Origin: Firm-04 sp946413695
GTDB taxonomy: Bacteria; Bacillota; Clostridia; Oscillospirales; Ruminococcaceae
Reading direction: 5' to 3'
Length of the DNA stretch: 64,000 nt
Assembly (NCBI GenBank): GCA_946413695.1
Contig: CAMKLV010000004.1
Span: 1-64,000, forward strand
Part shown: piece by piece, positions 16,420-25,154 of the stretch
How positions within the stretch are numbered: the stretch's first letter is position 1
How the letters are laid out: the number at the start of each line of letters is the position of its first letter
Notes under the pieces: model-generated
The model's input: the letters and a program-made list of their open reading frames with translations, nothing else
Told to the model about the DNA's origin: nothing
The model's database searches: none
Program-made: the position numbers and the translations under genes

Positions 16420-17760
16420 TCAGATGGAATATTCGGGGTTGCGCTCATCAATGATGCGCTTGGATTTGTGCTCGGAACGGGTATCCAGTCCGCCGTCCGG
16501 ATGCACAACCACGCGCGCCGGCTTGACGCCGATTCTCGCCTTGAGTGCCGCGCTGATCTCCGCTGCAACGGTCTCGTCATCCTTCGGGTTATCCGCGTTC
16601 TTTTCGATCTCAACCGCGTATTTGCTGGTGAAATCCTTTTCAAAGATGCGGATCAGATATTCACCGGTGATGCCGCTCTGCTCACGGATAACCGCCTCGA
16701 TATCGCTCGGGAAGACGTTGACCGCCGAGACGATGAACATATCGTCCTTTCTGCCGAGGATGTGGATTCTGCCGTGGGTTCTGCCGCACTTGCACGGTGT
16801 CTGGTCGATTCTGCCGATATCGCCGGTGCGGAAGCGGATGAGCGGTCTTGCGTGCTTGCGCAGCGTGGTGAAGACCAGCTCGCCGGTCGAGCCGGGCGGC
16901 AGAATCTCGCCGGTGTGGATGTCAACTGTTTCCACAAGAATGTGGTTCTCTGCGATGTGCAGACCGTCATGATATTCGCACTGTGCCGCGCATGCGCCGA
17001 AGATATCGGAGAGGCCGTAGAAGTCAAAGACCTCCGCACCCCAGATATCCTCGATTGCCTTTCTGGTTGCATCAATCGAGCCGCCGAGCTCACCGGCAAC
17101 GATGATCTTCTTGATGTTGAAATCCTTTTTCGGATCGTAGCCGGATTTCAGCGCCTTTTCGCCGAGCTGCCATGCATAAGAGGGCGAAGTCCAGATGATC
17201 GTCGGCTTGTAGGTCTTGAGGATGAACAGCAGGCGTTCGCTCGGGAGCGTGCCGCCCCAGATGCAGAGTGCGCCGAGGTTCTGTGCGCCGATGACATCCG
17301 GTCCGCCGACATACAGCGAAAAGTTCAGCGCGTGGACATAGCGGTCATTCGGTCTCATGCCGATCTGCCAGAACCAGCGGCTCTCGGTCTCCTGGAACTC
17401 ATCGAAATCCTTTTTGGTAAAGGGGCTCATGGTCGGGACACCGGTCGAGCCGGACGAGGTCGAAATAAAGACAACATCCTCCTCCGGAACGGCTGCCAGT
17501 TCACCGAGGAACGAGCCGACGCCCTGCGTATCGCGCTGCGTTTTCTTGTTGATGAACGGGAACTTCTGCAGATCGGAAAGCTGCTTGATATCCGAAGGCT
17601 TGACGCCTGCTTCATCAAAGGAGCGCTTGTAATACGGCGCGTGGTCATAGGCGAACTGTACGATCTCCTGCAGGTCAGCGAGCTGACGCTTTTCAAGTTC
17701 GGGACGCGGCAGCGTTTCAAGCTCCTCGTCCCAGTATTTGCTGTTGATATCTCTGCTCAT
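16420..17760 (-). CDS. paaK: Phenylacetate-CoA ligase family protein
   Basis: 446 residues, the usual PaaK length. The N-terminus YWDEELETLPRPELEKRQL is diagnostic for the family. The ATP loop is STSSGSTGVPTMSPFTKKD, the second motif DFYGLSDIFGACAAQCEY, and the zinc-type Cys pair PCKCGRTHGRI and the hinge LGRKDDMFIVSAVNVFP are present. It makes an aryl-CoA thioester from an aryl acid, ATP and CoA. In anaerobes PaaK-like enzymes often accompany 2-oxoacid:ferredoxin oxidoreductases of the IOR/VOR type, running the acid/acyl-CoA step of aromatic or branched amino-acid metabolism, in either direction. Such an oxidoreductase lies immediately upstream. The gene has its own promoter of the shared three-copy type. 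Confidence 0.88.
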   Translation of the reverse strand: MSRDINSKYWDEELETLPRPELEKRQLADLQEIVQFAYDHAPYYKRSFDEAGVKPSDIKQLSDLQKFPFINKKTQRDTQGVGSFLGELAAVPEEDVVFISTSSGSTGVPTMSPFTKKDFDEFQETESRWFWQIGMRPNDRYVHALNFSLYVGGPDVIGAQNLGALCIWGGTLPSERLLFILKTYKPTIIWTSPSYAWQLGEKALKSGYDPKKDFNIKKIIVAGELGGSIDATRKAIEDIWGAEVFDFYGLSDIFGACAAQCEYHDGLHIAENHILVETVDIHTGEILPPGSTGELVFTTLRKHARPLIRFRTGDIGRIDQTPCKCGRTHGRIHILGRKDDMFIVSAVNVFPSDIEAVIREQSGITGEYLIRIFEKDFTSKYAVEIEKNADNPKDDETVAAEISAALKARIGVKPARVVVHPDGGLDTRSEHKSKRIIDERNPEYSI

Positions 17761-17804
17761 TGTTTTTATCCTCCTGAGTATTCATATAGGTTTTCTATGC
17801 TTTT

Positions 17805-17864
17805 ATTATACACGATTCAGCGCGATTTGTCCAATACCTAGCTTTTATACTGGGTTATAAATCC
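17805..17864 (-). promoter_or_regulatory. Shared-architecture promoter, copy c (paaK)
   Basis: On the minus strand: upstream half-element GGATTTAT, 19 bases, GTATTGGACAAA, 15 bases, TATAAT. Identical spacing occurs at two other promoters in the window. In this copy the upstream element is part of a GGTTATA-N9-TATAACC inverted repeat (17853-17875), which is the kind of site LysR-type regulators bind. Confidence 0.7.
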
Positions 17865-17886
17865 GGACTATAACCGGTTCATTCGG

Positions 17887-17926
17887 AAGGAGGAAGGAGA
17901 ACCCTGTCAAGCTGCTCCTTCCTCCC
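17887..17926 (-). terminator. Hairpin after the oxidoreductase operon
   Basis: An 11-bp stem GGAGGAAGGAG / CTCCTTCCTCC just after the beta-subunit stop. It lacks a clean T-run, so it may be a weak terminator or only an RNA-stabilising stem. Confidence 0.4.
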
Positions 17927-17939
17927 TGCTCCATCCTCC

Positions 17940-18836
17940 TTACGGAAGCTGAAAGGTCTTTTCGATGAACTGCCACTTTTTATCGCGCGACTGAATGATC
18001 GTTTCAATATCCGCATCGTCCAGATGCTTAAAGCGTCCCTGCTTTTTCAGGTACGCGGCAACGTCGGTAAACTGCTTCTGTCTGCGGTTGAGCGTGTACG
18101 CACCGTTTTCATATTCCGCAAGATACCACAAGCCGCAGTCCACAACCTCTTTTGCGATCTCGACGGTTTCATCCGGCGCAATGCCCCAGCCCGTCGGACA
18201 GGGCGCGATCACATGGATATACTTTGTGCCTTTGATCTGCGACGCCTTCTCGACCTTGCGGATGAAATCCGGCAGATAGCCGATGCTCGCGGTCGCTGCA
18301 TAGGGAATATCATGCGCCGCTGCGATCTCAAACATATTCTTTTTCGGGCGGATATTGCCGTGGATATTCGCGCCCGCCGGTGTTGTGGTGGTGCGCGCAC
18401 CGAACGGCGTCAGTCCGCTTTTCTGGATGCCGGTGTTCATATAGGCTTCGTTGTCATAGCAGATATAGATGATGTTATCGTTGCGGTCGATTGCGCCGGA
18501 AAGCGCCTGAATGCCGATATCCGCCGTGCCGCCGTCGCCTGCAAAACCGACTGCGGTGAAATCCTTGTATCCCTTTGCGCGGAGTCCTGCTTCAACACCG
18601 GTCAGCATGGATGCCGTGCCGGCAAAGGTCGAGATGATCGAGTTATTCGAGAAGCACAGCTGCGGAAAATTGAATCCCACAGCGGACATACATCCCGCCG
18701 GAAGCACCGAGACCGCCTGCGGACCGAGCACCTTGAGCGCTGCACGCACCGCCAGACTGCCGCCGCATCCTGCACATGCCTTGTGACCGTAGAAAAACTC
18801 CTCGCGCGAAATCTGCGCTGCCGTCGGGTTAGCCAT
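17940..18836 (-). CDS. 2-oxoacid:ferredoxin oxidoreductase, beta subunit
   Basis: 298 residues from the ATG placed eight bases after GGAGG; a GTG nine bases further upstream is too close to the Shine-Dalgarno. It is the thiamine-pyrophosphate-binding subunit: HKACAGCGGSLAVRAALKVLG at the start with the Cys pair, GDGGTADIGIQALSGAIDRN as the TPP/Mg motif, and the DNEAYMNTGIQKSG and APCPTGWGIAPD blocks typical of PorB/VorB. The chain should oxidise a 2-oxoacid with CoA to an acyl-CoA and CO2 and pass electrons to ferredoxin. The start overlaps the end of the alpha-subunit gene. The split four-subunit form is common in anaerobes; the substrate (pyruvate, 2-oxoisovalerate or an aryl-pyruvate) cannot be read from sequence alone. 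Confidence 0.88.
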   Translation of the reverse strand: MANPTAAQISREEFFYGHKACAGCGGSLAVRAALKVLGPQAVSVLPAGCMSAVGFNFPQLCFSNNSIISTFAGTASMLTGVEAGLRAKGYKDFTAVGFAGDGGTADIGIQALSGAIDRNDNIIYICYDNEAYMNTGIQKSGLTPFGARTTTTPAGANIHGNIRPKKNMFEIAAAHDIPYAATASIGYLPDFIRKVEKASQIKGTKYIHVIAPCPTGWGIAPDETVEIAKEVVDCGLWYLAEYENGAYTLNRRQKQFTDVAAYLKKQGRFKHLDDADIETIIQSRDKKWQFIEKTFQLP

Positions 18837-19998
18837 TTCCGTCACCTCCGATGCCGATGAAATTCACATGCGGCGGATCGCCCTGCAGATCGCGGAAGAT
18901 CTGTGCGATATCATCTGCGGAGATATTTCTGCCGCCGAGTCCGCCGATATAATTGCTGCCGCGGACAGAAACACCTGCACGCTGCAGCGCCGAATTGACA
19001 TTTGTAAAGACCGTGCCCTCGCTGCCGAACGAGATATCCTTTTCGAGCACCGCAAACGCCTTTGCATTTCTGAGCGCATCTGCAATCTCGGCATGCGGGA
19101 ACGGCCGGATATAGCGCAGGCGGACAACACCCGCTTTGATCCCCTCTGCACGCAGACGGTCAGCGGTTTCACGGCAGAGTCCGGCGATGCTGCCCAGCGT
19201 CACCAAGATGTAATCCGCATCCTCCGTGCGGTAGCGTTCAACCGGACCGGAATACGCTCTGCCGAAGATCTCAGCAAAATCCGATTCTGCCTCTGCGATG
19301 ACCTGCTTTGCCGCAAGCATGCCCTCGTGCGCCTTGTATTTGAAAATGTAGTTGGTATCCGGACCGGCAGAAAACGCCATATTCTTCGGGTTTTCAAAGT
19401 CGATGCGGTTCTCTGTCTCATAGGGCGGCAGGAACCGGTCTGCCTGCGCCCGCTCCGGAATCTCAACCGTTTCATAGGTGTGTGTCAGGACAAAGCCGTC
19501 CAGATTGACCATGACCGGCGTGGAAACGCGGCTGTCCTCCGCGATGCGGTAGCTCATCAGCGCCAGATCAAGCGCCTCCTGCGCATTCTCCGCATAGACC
19601 TGAATCCAGCCGCTGTCGAGCTGCGAAAGGCTGTCGCGCTGGTCGCCGTAGATATTCCACGGCAGCGCGGTCGAACGGTCTGCGTTCATCATGACGATCG
19701 GGAACCGTCCGCCGGATGCGTAATAAAGACATTCCGCCATATAGAGCAGCCCCTGCGAGGATGTTGCGGTGAATGCCCGCGCACCTGCCGCACTCGCACC
19801 GATCGCACAGGAAAGCGCCGAATGCTCCGATTCCACATGGATGAACTCCGCGCCGAGACTTTTGTCCTCGACCATCTCCGAGAGCCGCTCCACAACGATT
19901 GTCTGCGGCGTGATCGGATATGCGGAGATCACATCAGGCTTTGCAAGGCGGATGCCCTCTGCAAATGCCTCGTTGCCGGATAAAAACCGTTTGCTCAT
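18829..19998 (-). CDS. 2-oxoacid:ferredoxin oxidoreductase, alpha subunit
   Basis: 389 residues from MSKRFLSGNEA; this ATG overlaps the stop of the ferredoxin subunit in an ATGA and has GGAGG upstream. The PorA/VorA signature GNEAFAEGIRLAKPDVISAYPITPQT is intact, followed by GAEFIHVESEHSALSCAIGAS and TATSSQGLLYMAE. Residues about 250-380 form domain II (YILVTLGSIAGLCRETADRLRAEGIKAGVVRLRYIRPFPHAEI in pieces). Together with the beta, gamma and delta subunits it forms the catalytic enzyme in the cytosol. Confidence 0.9.
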   Translation of the reverse strand: MSKRFLSGNEAFAEGIRLAKPDVISAYPITPQTIVVERLSEMVEDKSLGAEFIHVESEHSALSCAIGASAAGARAFTATSSQGLLYMAECLYYASGGRFPIVMMNADRSTALPWNIYGDQRDSLSQLDSGWIQVYAENAQEALDLALMSYRIAEDSRVSTPVMVNLDGFVLTHTYETVEIPERAQADRFLPPYETENRIDFENPKNMAFSAGPDTNYIFKYKAHEGMLAAKQVIAEAESDFAEIFGRAYSGPVERYRTEDADYILVTLGSIAGLCRETADRLRAEGIKAGVVRLRYIRPFPHAEIADALRNAKAFAVLEKDISFGSEGTVFTNVNSALQRAGVSVRGSNYIGGLGGRNISADDIAQIFRDLQGDPPHVNFIGIGGDGNG

Positions 19999-20288
19999 TT
20001 GCGCTCCGCCTCCATTCCGATAGCACCGGTTTTGCATATTTTTGCGCAGATGCCGCAGCCCTTGCAGAAGTCATAATCAAAGACCGCTTTGCCCGCCTGC
20101 ACGGAGATCACGCCGTCCGGACAGTAGAGATAGCACTGCTCGCAGCCGATACATCGTGCCGGATCAATCACCGGACGGATGCTGCGCCAGCCGCTGTTGA
20201 CCGAGACCAGATAGCCTGCTTCAAACGCAGTCGCCTCGGGAATATCGGCAAAATCAAACTGTGTTTTTGTTCTGATATGCGGCTTCAT
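19995..20288 (-). CDS. 2-oxoacid:ferredoxin oxidoreductase, delta (2x[4Fe-4S] ferredoxin) subunit
   Basis: 97 residues. Two complete 4Fe-4S motifs are visible: CIGCEQCYLYCPDGV and CKGCGICAKICKTGAI. The N-terminal about 45 residues (WRSIRPVIDPARC lead-in) match PorD/VorD. It carries electrons from the TPP site to free ferredoxin. It overlaps its neighbours on both sides by four bases, so all subunits are translationally coupled. Confidence 0.92.
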   Translation of the reverse strand: MKPHIRTKTQFDFADIPEATAFEAGYLVSVNSGWRSIRPVIDPARCIGCEQCYLYCPDGVISVQAGKAVFDYDFCKGCGICAKICKTGAIGMEAERK

Positions 20289-20800
20289 TTCTGCACCGCC
20301 TTTCCTGCCCGTTCCAGCGCCTCGATGTTGCGCGCATGGAGCTTTTCGGGCATGTATCCGCGGACTGCGCTGACCGCCTGTTCCGCCGTAATCAGACCGG
20401 AGCGCGCCGCCGCGATGCCGAGCATCACAGTGTTGACCGTCGGGAGCCGGAGCTCCTTTGCAATCGCAGCGGCATCATAGACCTCAGCGCCCTCGATCTG
20501 CGATCTGGAATTGACAAGGATGCTGCCTTCCGGCTTCAGCAGATTCCGAAGCGCCGGCGAATACAGCGTATCATCGAGCACGACAATGAAATCTGCGTGT
20601 TCGGTCTGACTGCGGTCAAGCACCGGCTTCGTATCAAGCTTGGTAAACGCCCTGACCGGTGCGCCGCGGCGTTCCGGACCGAATGACGGAAAGCTGAGCG
20701 CATACTGCCCGCCGCGGTCGGTGATATATGCCGCGCCGAACAGCTTTGCTGCCGTAAATGCGCCCTGTCCGCCGCGCCCGAGCCACAGGATCTCTTTCAT
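20285..20800 (-). CDS. 2-oxoacid:ferredoxin oxidoreductase, gamma subunit
   Basis: 171 residues, first gene of the operon. The gamma-subunit hallmark GRGGQGAFTAAKLFGAAYITDRG is at the N-terminus, followed by FGPERRGAPVRAFTKLD and FIVVLDDTLYSP. It binds CoA in characterised PFOR/VOR enzymes. The gene order gamma-delta-alpha-beta is the usual one for four-subunit enzymes. AGGAG lies about 9 bases before the start, and the operon promoter of the shared three-copy type is 34 bases upstream. Confidence 0.9.
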   Translation of the reverse strand: MKEILWLGRGGQGAFTAAKLFGAAYITDRGGQYALSFPSFGPERRGAPVRAFTKLDTKPVLDRSQTEHADFIVVLDDTLYSPALRNLLKPEGSILVNSRSQIEGAEVYDAAAIAKELRLPTVNTVMLGIAAARSGLITAEQAVSAVRGYMPEKLHARNIEALERAGKAVQK

Positions 20801-20833
20801 AATCCGTATCTCCTATCAAATTGATATGTGATT

Positions 20834-20893
20834 ATTATACCAGTATCTGCGTGCTTTGTCCAATACATATGAACAATCGTCGGTTATAGATAA
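20834..20893 (-). promoter_or_regulatory. Shared-architecture promoter, copy b (oxidoreductase operon)
   Basis: On the minus strand: TTATCTAT, 19 bases, GTATTGGACAAA, 15 bases, TATAAT. The effective -35/-10 is TGGACA-17-TATAAT. Same layout as at paaK and at the ABC-transporter operon. Confidence 0.72.
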
Positions 20894-20899
20894 AAGCTA

Positions 20900-21817
20900 T
20901 TACGGCTGCAGTCCGAGATAGCGCCGCAGCTCCTCAAGATAAATCGCTGCCGTGCGGCTGCGGAGCGTATTTTTCAGCGTGATATAGCCGATCTCCATGA
21001 CCTCATCCGCATCACCGCAGTCAAACGGGACAGCGGTGTAATCGCTGCCGTTGAGCTCCTCGCAGATGATGCCCGAGCAGAGCGTATAGCCGTTCAAGCC
21101 GATCATCAGATTGAGCATGGTCGCGCGGTCATTCGCCTTGATCGTCCGCGGATAATCCGCCGTGCTGAGAATCTCCTCGGCGTAATAGAACGAGCTGTTC
21201 GCGCCCTGCTCAAAGGAGAGGCAGGGATAATCCGCGAGATCCGCAAAGGTGATTTTCTTCTGCTTTGCGAGCGGATGCCCCTTCCAGAGGTAGACATACG
21301 GCTGGCATTCGGTCAGCGGCGTAAAGACGAGCCCGTTTGTGCTGAGCAGCTTGGTCAGCGCCTTGCGGTTGAAATTGTTGAGATAGATGATGCCGATCTC
21401 ACTGCGCATGGTTGCCACATCGCTGATGATCTCAGCGGTTTTTGTCTCGCGGATCGCAAATTCATATTCCGCCGTATCAAAACGCTTGACCATCTCCACA
21501 AAAGCCTTGACAGCAAAGGAATAATGCTGCGCCGAGACGCCGAACTTCTTTTTCACTTTGCCCTTTGCAGAATATTTCTCCGCCAGAATATCGAACTGCC
21601 CGACAACCTGCTGTGCATAGCGCAGGAACTCGGCGCCGTCATTTGTCACGGTGACACCGCGCCCGCTGCGGTTGAAAATCAGGATGCCGGCTTCTTTTTC
21701 CAGTTCCTGCACGGATGCCGTCAGTGAGGGCTGCGAGACATAAAGCTGCTCCGCCGCCTTGTTCATCGAGCCGGTTTCCGCGATCATCAGCGCGTATTTC
21801 AATTGCTGCAAGGTCAT
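20900..21817 (-). CDS. LysR-family transcriptional regulator
   Basis: 305 residues from MTLQQLKYALMIAE; GGAG lies seven bases upstream. The winged helix-turn-helix is standard (GSMNKAAEQLYVSQPSLTASV, then ILIFNRSGRGVTVTNDG). The effector domain (about 90-305) has typical LysR strands. It is the last gene of the reverse-transsulfuration operon, five bases of which separate it from the cysteine-synthase-like gene's stop region. Family members called CysB, CysL or CmbR sense O-acetylserine or related sulfur metabolites. I infer that this one controls sulfur genes and is the best local candidate for the factor binding the three shared promoters; it ends next to one of them. Confidence 0.88.
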   Translation of the reverse strand: MTLQQLKYALMIAETGSMNKAAEQLYVSQPSLTASVQELEKEAGILIFNRSGRGVTVTNDGAEFLRYAQQVVGQFDILAEKYSAKGKVKKKFGVSAQHYSFAVKAFVEMVKRFDTAEYEFAIRETKTAEIISDVATMRSEIGIIYLNNFNRKALTKLLSTNGLVFTPLTECQPYVYLWKGHPLAKQKKITFADLADYPCLSFEQGANSSFYYAEEILSTADYPRTIKANDRATMLNLMIGLNGYTLCSGIICEELNGSDYTAVPFDCGDADEVMEIGYITLKNTLRSRTAAIYLEELRRYLGLQP

Positions 21818-21828
21818 AATCATTCTCC

Positions 21829-22740
21829 TTAATCGTAAAGTCCCGTACTGAAATAGCGGTCGCCTCTGTCCGGAAAGACCGTGACAATATTGCCGCTTTC
21901 GATGCGCTCCGTCAGCTTGAGAACCGCTGCCAGTGCCGCACCGGAGGAAGAACCTGCAAAGATGCCCTCGGTTTTCGCGAGCCGCTTTGCTGCGGTAAAT
22001 GCTTCTGCATCGTTGATCTTGATGACATCATCGACCAGAGACATATCCATTGTCTCCGCGATGAAATCATTGCCGATGCCTTCGATATTGTAATCGCCGT
22101 GCTCCCCGCCGCCCATTGTCGAGCCGACCGGATCGGCGAGAATGCCGCGAATCTGCGGATTCTTCTCCTTCAGATAGCGCAGGATGCCGGTATAAGTGCC
22201 GCCGCTGCCTGCGCCTGCAACAACATAGTCGATTCTGCCGTCCAGCGCCTCATAGATTTCTCTGCCGGTGGTCTCATAATGCGCGAGCGGATTGCTCTGG
22301 TTTTTGAACTGCTCAAGCGAGACGGCATCGGGAATCTGCGCCTTGATCTGCTCCGCCTTTTCGACTGCGCCGAGCATCCCCTTTTCACGCGGCGTGTTGA
22401 CAACCTCTGCCCCGAGTGCCCGCAGGAGCGCCTGCTTTTCCGCAGAGAATTTCGTCGGGACAACAAAGATGATGCGGTAGCCGCGGTTCAGCGCTGCAAA
22501 TGCAATGCCGAGACCGGTGTTTCCGGCGGTCGCTTCCACGATTGTGCCGCCCGGTTTCAGGATGCCGCGCTTCTCTGCATCGTTGAGCATATAGAGCCCC
22601 GTGCGGTCCTTGACGCTGCCGGACGGATTCCAGAGCTCCAGCTTTGCAAAGACATTCAGCGCCGGTTTCTTCACAATATTTCCAAGCCGTACAAGCGGCG
22701 TATTGCCGATCAGTGCCTGTGCGGATTCATAATAGTTCAT
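21829..22740 (-). CDS. PLP-dependent cysteine synthase / cystathionine beta-synthase
   Basis: 303 residues. PLP-lysine motif LWNPSGSVKDRTGLYM, phosphate-binding loop TAGNTGLGIA, and the family segment NQSNPLAHYETTGREIYEAL are intact, with the C-terminal GSSSGAALAAVL. Cysteine synthase (CysK) makes cysteine from O-acetylserine and sulfide; the close relative MccA condenses O-acetylserine or serine with homocysteine to cystathionine. Because it sits between adenosylhomocysteinase, which makes homocysteine, and a gamma-lyase-type gene, I favour the MccA role, but the sequence alone does not settle it. The start overlaps the upstream stop. Confidence 0.85.
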   Translation of the reverse strand: MNYYESAQALIGNTPLVRLGNIVKKPALNVFAKLELWNPSGSVKDRTGLYMLNDAEKRGILKPGGTIVEATAGNTGLGIAFAALNRGYRIIFVVPTKFSAEKQALLRALGAEVVNTPREKGMLGAVEKAEQIKAQIPDAVSLEQFKNQSNPLAHYETTGREIYEALDGRIDYVVAGAGSGGTYTGILRYLKEKNPQIRGILADPVGSTMGGGEHGDYNIEGIGNDFIAETMDMSLVDDVIKINDAEAFTAAKRLAKTEGIFAGSSSGAALAAVLKLTERIESGNIVTVFPDRGDRYFSTGLYD

Positions 22741-23984
22741 GCTGTTTCGCCTCCGTATAAATAGGTACGCTGTTCTGCAGTCAGCGTGTCGATCTCGATG
22801 CCCATGCTGCTGAGCTTTCTGCGCGCAACGGCTTCATCGACTTCGCGCGGGACATTGTTGAGCACGCCCGTGATATTCTCACGGTTCCGGATGAGCCACT
22901 CTGCGCTGAGCGCCTGAATCGCAAAGCTCATGTCCATAATCTCCGCAGGATGCCCGTCCCCTGCCGCGAGATTGACAAGTCTGCCCTCTGCAATGACATA
23001 GATCGTCACGCCGTTCGGCAGCGTATAACCGATGATATTGTTCCTTGCCTCGAACGTTTTGACCGCGAGCTTTCTGAGTCCCGCCATATCGACTTCGACA
23101 TCGAAATGCCCCGCATTGCAGAGGATCGCGCCCTCGTGCATATTGAGGAAACTGTTTTCGGTAATGACCTGACTGCAGCCCGTCACGGTGACGAAGAAGT
23201 CACCGGTCTTTGCGGCGTCTTCCATTTTCATGACGGTAAAGCCGTCCATGACAGCCTCAATCGCCTTGACCGGATCGACCTCAGTGACAATGACCTTTGC
23301 GCCGAGTCCCTTTGCGCGCATTGCTGCGCCCTTGCCGCACCAGCCGTATCCTGCGATGACAACGGTCTTGCCCGCAACAATCAGATTCGTTGTGCGGTTG
23401 ATGCCGTCCCAGACGGACTGCCCCGTGCCGTAGCGGTTGTCGAACAGATGCTTGCAGTCCGCATCGTTGACGAGCATCATCGGGAATTTGAGTTCACCGG
23501 CTTTCGCCATCGCTTTCAGCCGCAGGATACCGGTGGTTGTCTCCTCGCAGCCGCCGATCACGTTTTCGAGATACTGCGGATACTCCCTGTGAATCAGCGT
23601 GACGAGATCGCCGCCGTCATCAATGATGAAATGCGGCTGCGCTTCAATCACGCGGCGTGTATGTGCTTCGTATTCTTCGGGCGTGACACCGTGCCAAGCA
23701 AAGACGTTCAAGCCGCCGTGGACAAGCGCCGCCGCAATATCATCCTGCGTGGACAAGGGATTCGAGCCCGTGATATACATCTCCGCGCCGCCCGCCGCCA
23801 GAACGCGGCAGAGATACGCGGTTTTCGCCTCAAGGTGAATCGAGAGCGCAATGCGCTTTCCCGCAAACGGCTTTGTCTTTGCAAAGTCCGCCTCGATACC
23901 CCGCAGCAGCGGCATGTTGTTTTTCACCCACTGAATCTTCTGCTCGCCGCTCTCCCAGAGCGACAGATCACGAATCTCATGCAT
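22737..23984 (-). CDS. ahcY: Adenosylhomocysteinase
   Basis: 415 residues from MHEIRDLSLWESGEQKIQWV, set by GGAGG six bases upstream; the open frame extends further but into the coding end of the preceding gene. The size matches the shorter archaeal/thermophile-type enzyme. NAD-binding segment VIAGYGWCGKGAAMRAKGLG, substrate block GGCEETTTGILRLKAM, DADCKHLFDNRYGTGQS and the terminal AEQRTYLYGG are visible. It splits S-adenosylhomocysteine into homocysteine and adenosine. In this operon it supplies homocysteine from the methyltransferase by-product to the cystathionine-forming enzyme; Bacillus uses MtnN plus LuxS for this step. Confidence 0.92.
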   Translation of the reverse strand: MHEIRDLSLWESGEQKIQWVKNNMPLLRGIEADFAKTKPFAGKRIALSIHLEAKTAYLCRVLAAGGAEMYITGSNPLSTQDDIAAALVHGGLNVFAWHGVTPEEYEAHTRRVIEAQPHFIIDDGGDLVTLIHREYPQYLENVIGGCEETTTGILRLKAMAKAGELKFPMMLVNDADCKHLFDNRYGTGQSVWDGINRTTNLIVAGKTVVIAGYGWCGKGAAMRAKGLGAKVIVTEVDPVKAIEAVMDGFTVMKMEDAAKTGDFFVTVTGCSQVITENSFLNMHEGAILCNAGHFDVEVDMAGLRKLAVKTFEARNNIIGYTLPNGVTIYVIAEGRLVNLAAGDGHPAEIMDMSFAIQALSAEWLIRNRENITGVLNNVPREVDEAVARRKLSSMGIEIDTLTAEQRTYLYGGETA

Positions 23985-25143
23985 GGCGCACCTCCGCCTG
24001 CGCGATTGCCTGCTCCAGATCCGCAAGAATATCCGCGATATTCTCAATGCCGACTGACAGCCGGATCAGACCGTCCGTGATGCCGACCTGCTTGCGGATC
24101 TCCGCCGGAATGGATGCGTGCGTCATGGTTGCCGGATGGCAGACGAGCGACTCCACGCCGCCGAGCGACTCCGCGAGCATCACGAGCTCCAGACGCTCGA
24201 AGAATACGCGGATATCGTAGTTCTCATGCAGTTCAAAGGAGATCATTACGCCGCCGTTTTTCGCCTGCTTTCTGTTGACCGCATAGCCCTGACTTTCCGG
24301 CAGACCGGGATAATACACGCGCTTCACCGCCGGATGCGCCGCAAGGAATGCCGCCGCTTTCTCCGCATTTTCCACATGTCTGTCCATGCGGACGGCAAGC
24401 GTCTTGATGCCGCGGATCAGCAGGAACGAATCAAACGGACCGAGCACGCCGCCGGTTGAATTCTGGATGAACGCGAGCCGCTCTGCGAGCTCTGCCGTGC
24501 TGACAACCGCAAGTCCCGCAACAACGTCGCTGTGTCCGCCGAGGTATTTCGTCGCGCTGTGCACAACGATATCCGCGCCGAGCGCAAGCGGCTTCTGCAG
24601 ATAGGGCGTCATGAAGGTGTTATCGACAATGACGAGCAGCCCGTGCTGATGCGCGATCTCCGAGACCGCCGCGATATCCGTGACCGTCATCAGCGGATTC
24701 GCGGGACTCTCGATGATCACCGCTTTCGTGTCGGGCGTGATCTGTGTTTCAAACACGCTGAGATCAGCGGTATCCGCAATGGTGTAGGTGATGCCGAAGT
24801 GGTTGAACACCTTGTCAAGCACGCGGAATGTGCCGCCGTAGACATTGCTGGAAATCAGCACGCGGTCGCCGCTGTTCAGAAGGCTCAGAACCGCCGTAAT
24901 CGCCGCCATGCCGGAGCCGAATGCAAAGCCTGCATCGCCGCCCTCGAGCTCGGCGATCAGCTTTTCAAGCGCCTCTCTTGTCGGGTTGCCGGTGCGCGAA
25001 TACTCATAGCCGCGCATTTTGCCGAGACCGTCCTGCTGATAGGTCGAGGTCTGGTAGATCGGGACATTGACTGCGCCGGTGCGCGGATCATTGGAAATGC
25101 CGCCGTGAATCAGTGCGGTCTCGGGATATTGATACTTGCTCAT
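23977..25143 (-). CDS. Cys/Met-metabolism PLP enzyme (cystathionine gamma-lyase/synthase type)
   Basis: 388 residues. Family landmarks: YEYSRTGNPTREALEKLIAELEGG, FGSGMAAITAVLSLL, DNTFMTPYLQKPLALGADIVVHSATKYLGGHSD with the PLP lysine, and the C-terminal LAESLGGVESLVCHPATMTHASIP and GLIRLSVGIENIADILADLEQA. It belongs to the MetB/MetC/MccB group. In a reverse-transsulfuration operon the expected job is MccB: cystathionine to cysteine, 2-oxobutyrate and ammonia. A cystathionine gamma-synthase role is possible. The stop overlaps the next start by eight bases. Confidence 0.86.
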   Translation of the reverse strand: MSKYQYPETALIHGGISNDPRTGAVNVPIYQTSTYQQDGLGKMRGYEYSRTGNPTREALEKLIAELEGGDAGFAFGSGMAAITAVLSLLNSGDRVLISSNVYGGTFRVLDKVFNHFGITYTIADTADLSVFETQITPDTKAVIIESPANPLMTVTDIAAVSEIAHQHGLLVIVDNTFMTPYLQKPLALGADIVVHSATKYLGGHSDVVAGLAVVSTAELAERLAFIQNSTGGVLGPFDSFLLIRGIKTLAVRMDRHVENAEKAAAFLAAHPAVKRVYYPGLPESQGYAVNRKQAKNGGVMISFELHENYDIRVFFERLELVMLAESLGGVESLVCHPATMTHASIPAEIRKQVGITDGLIRLSVGIENIADILADLEQAIAQAEVRHA

Positions 25144-25154
25144 AATCTTACTCC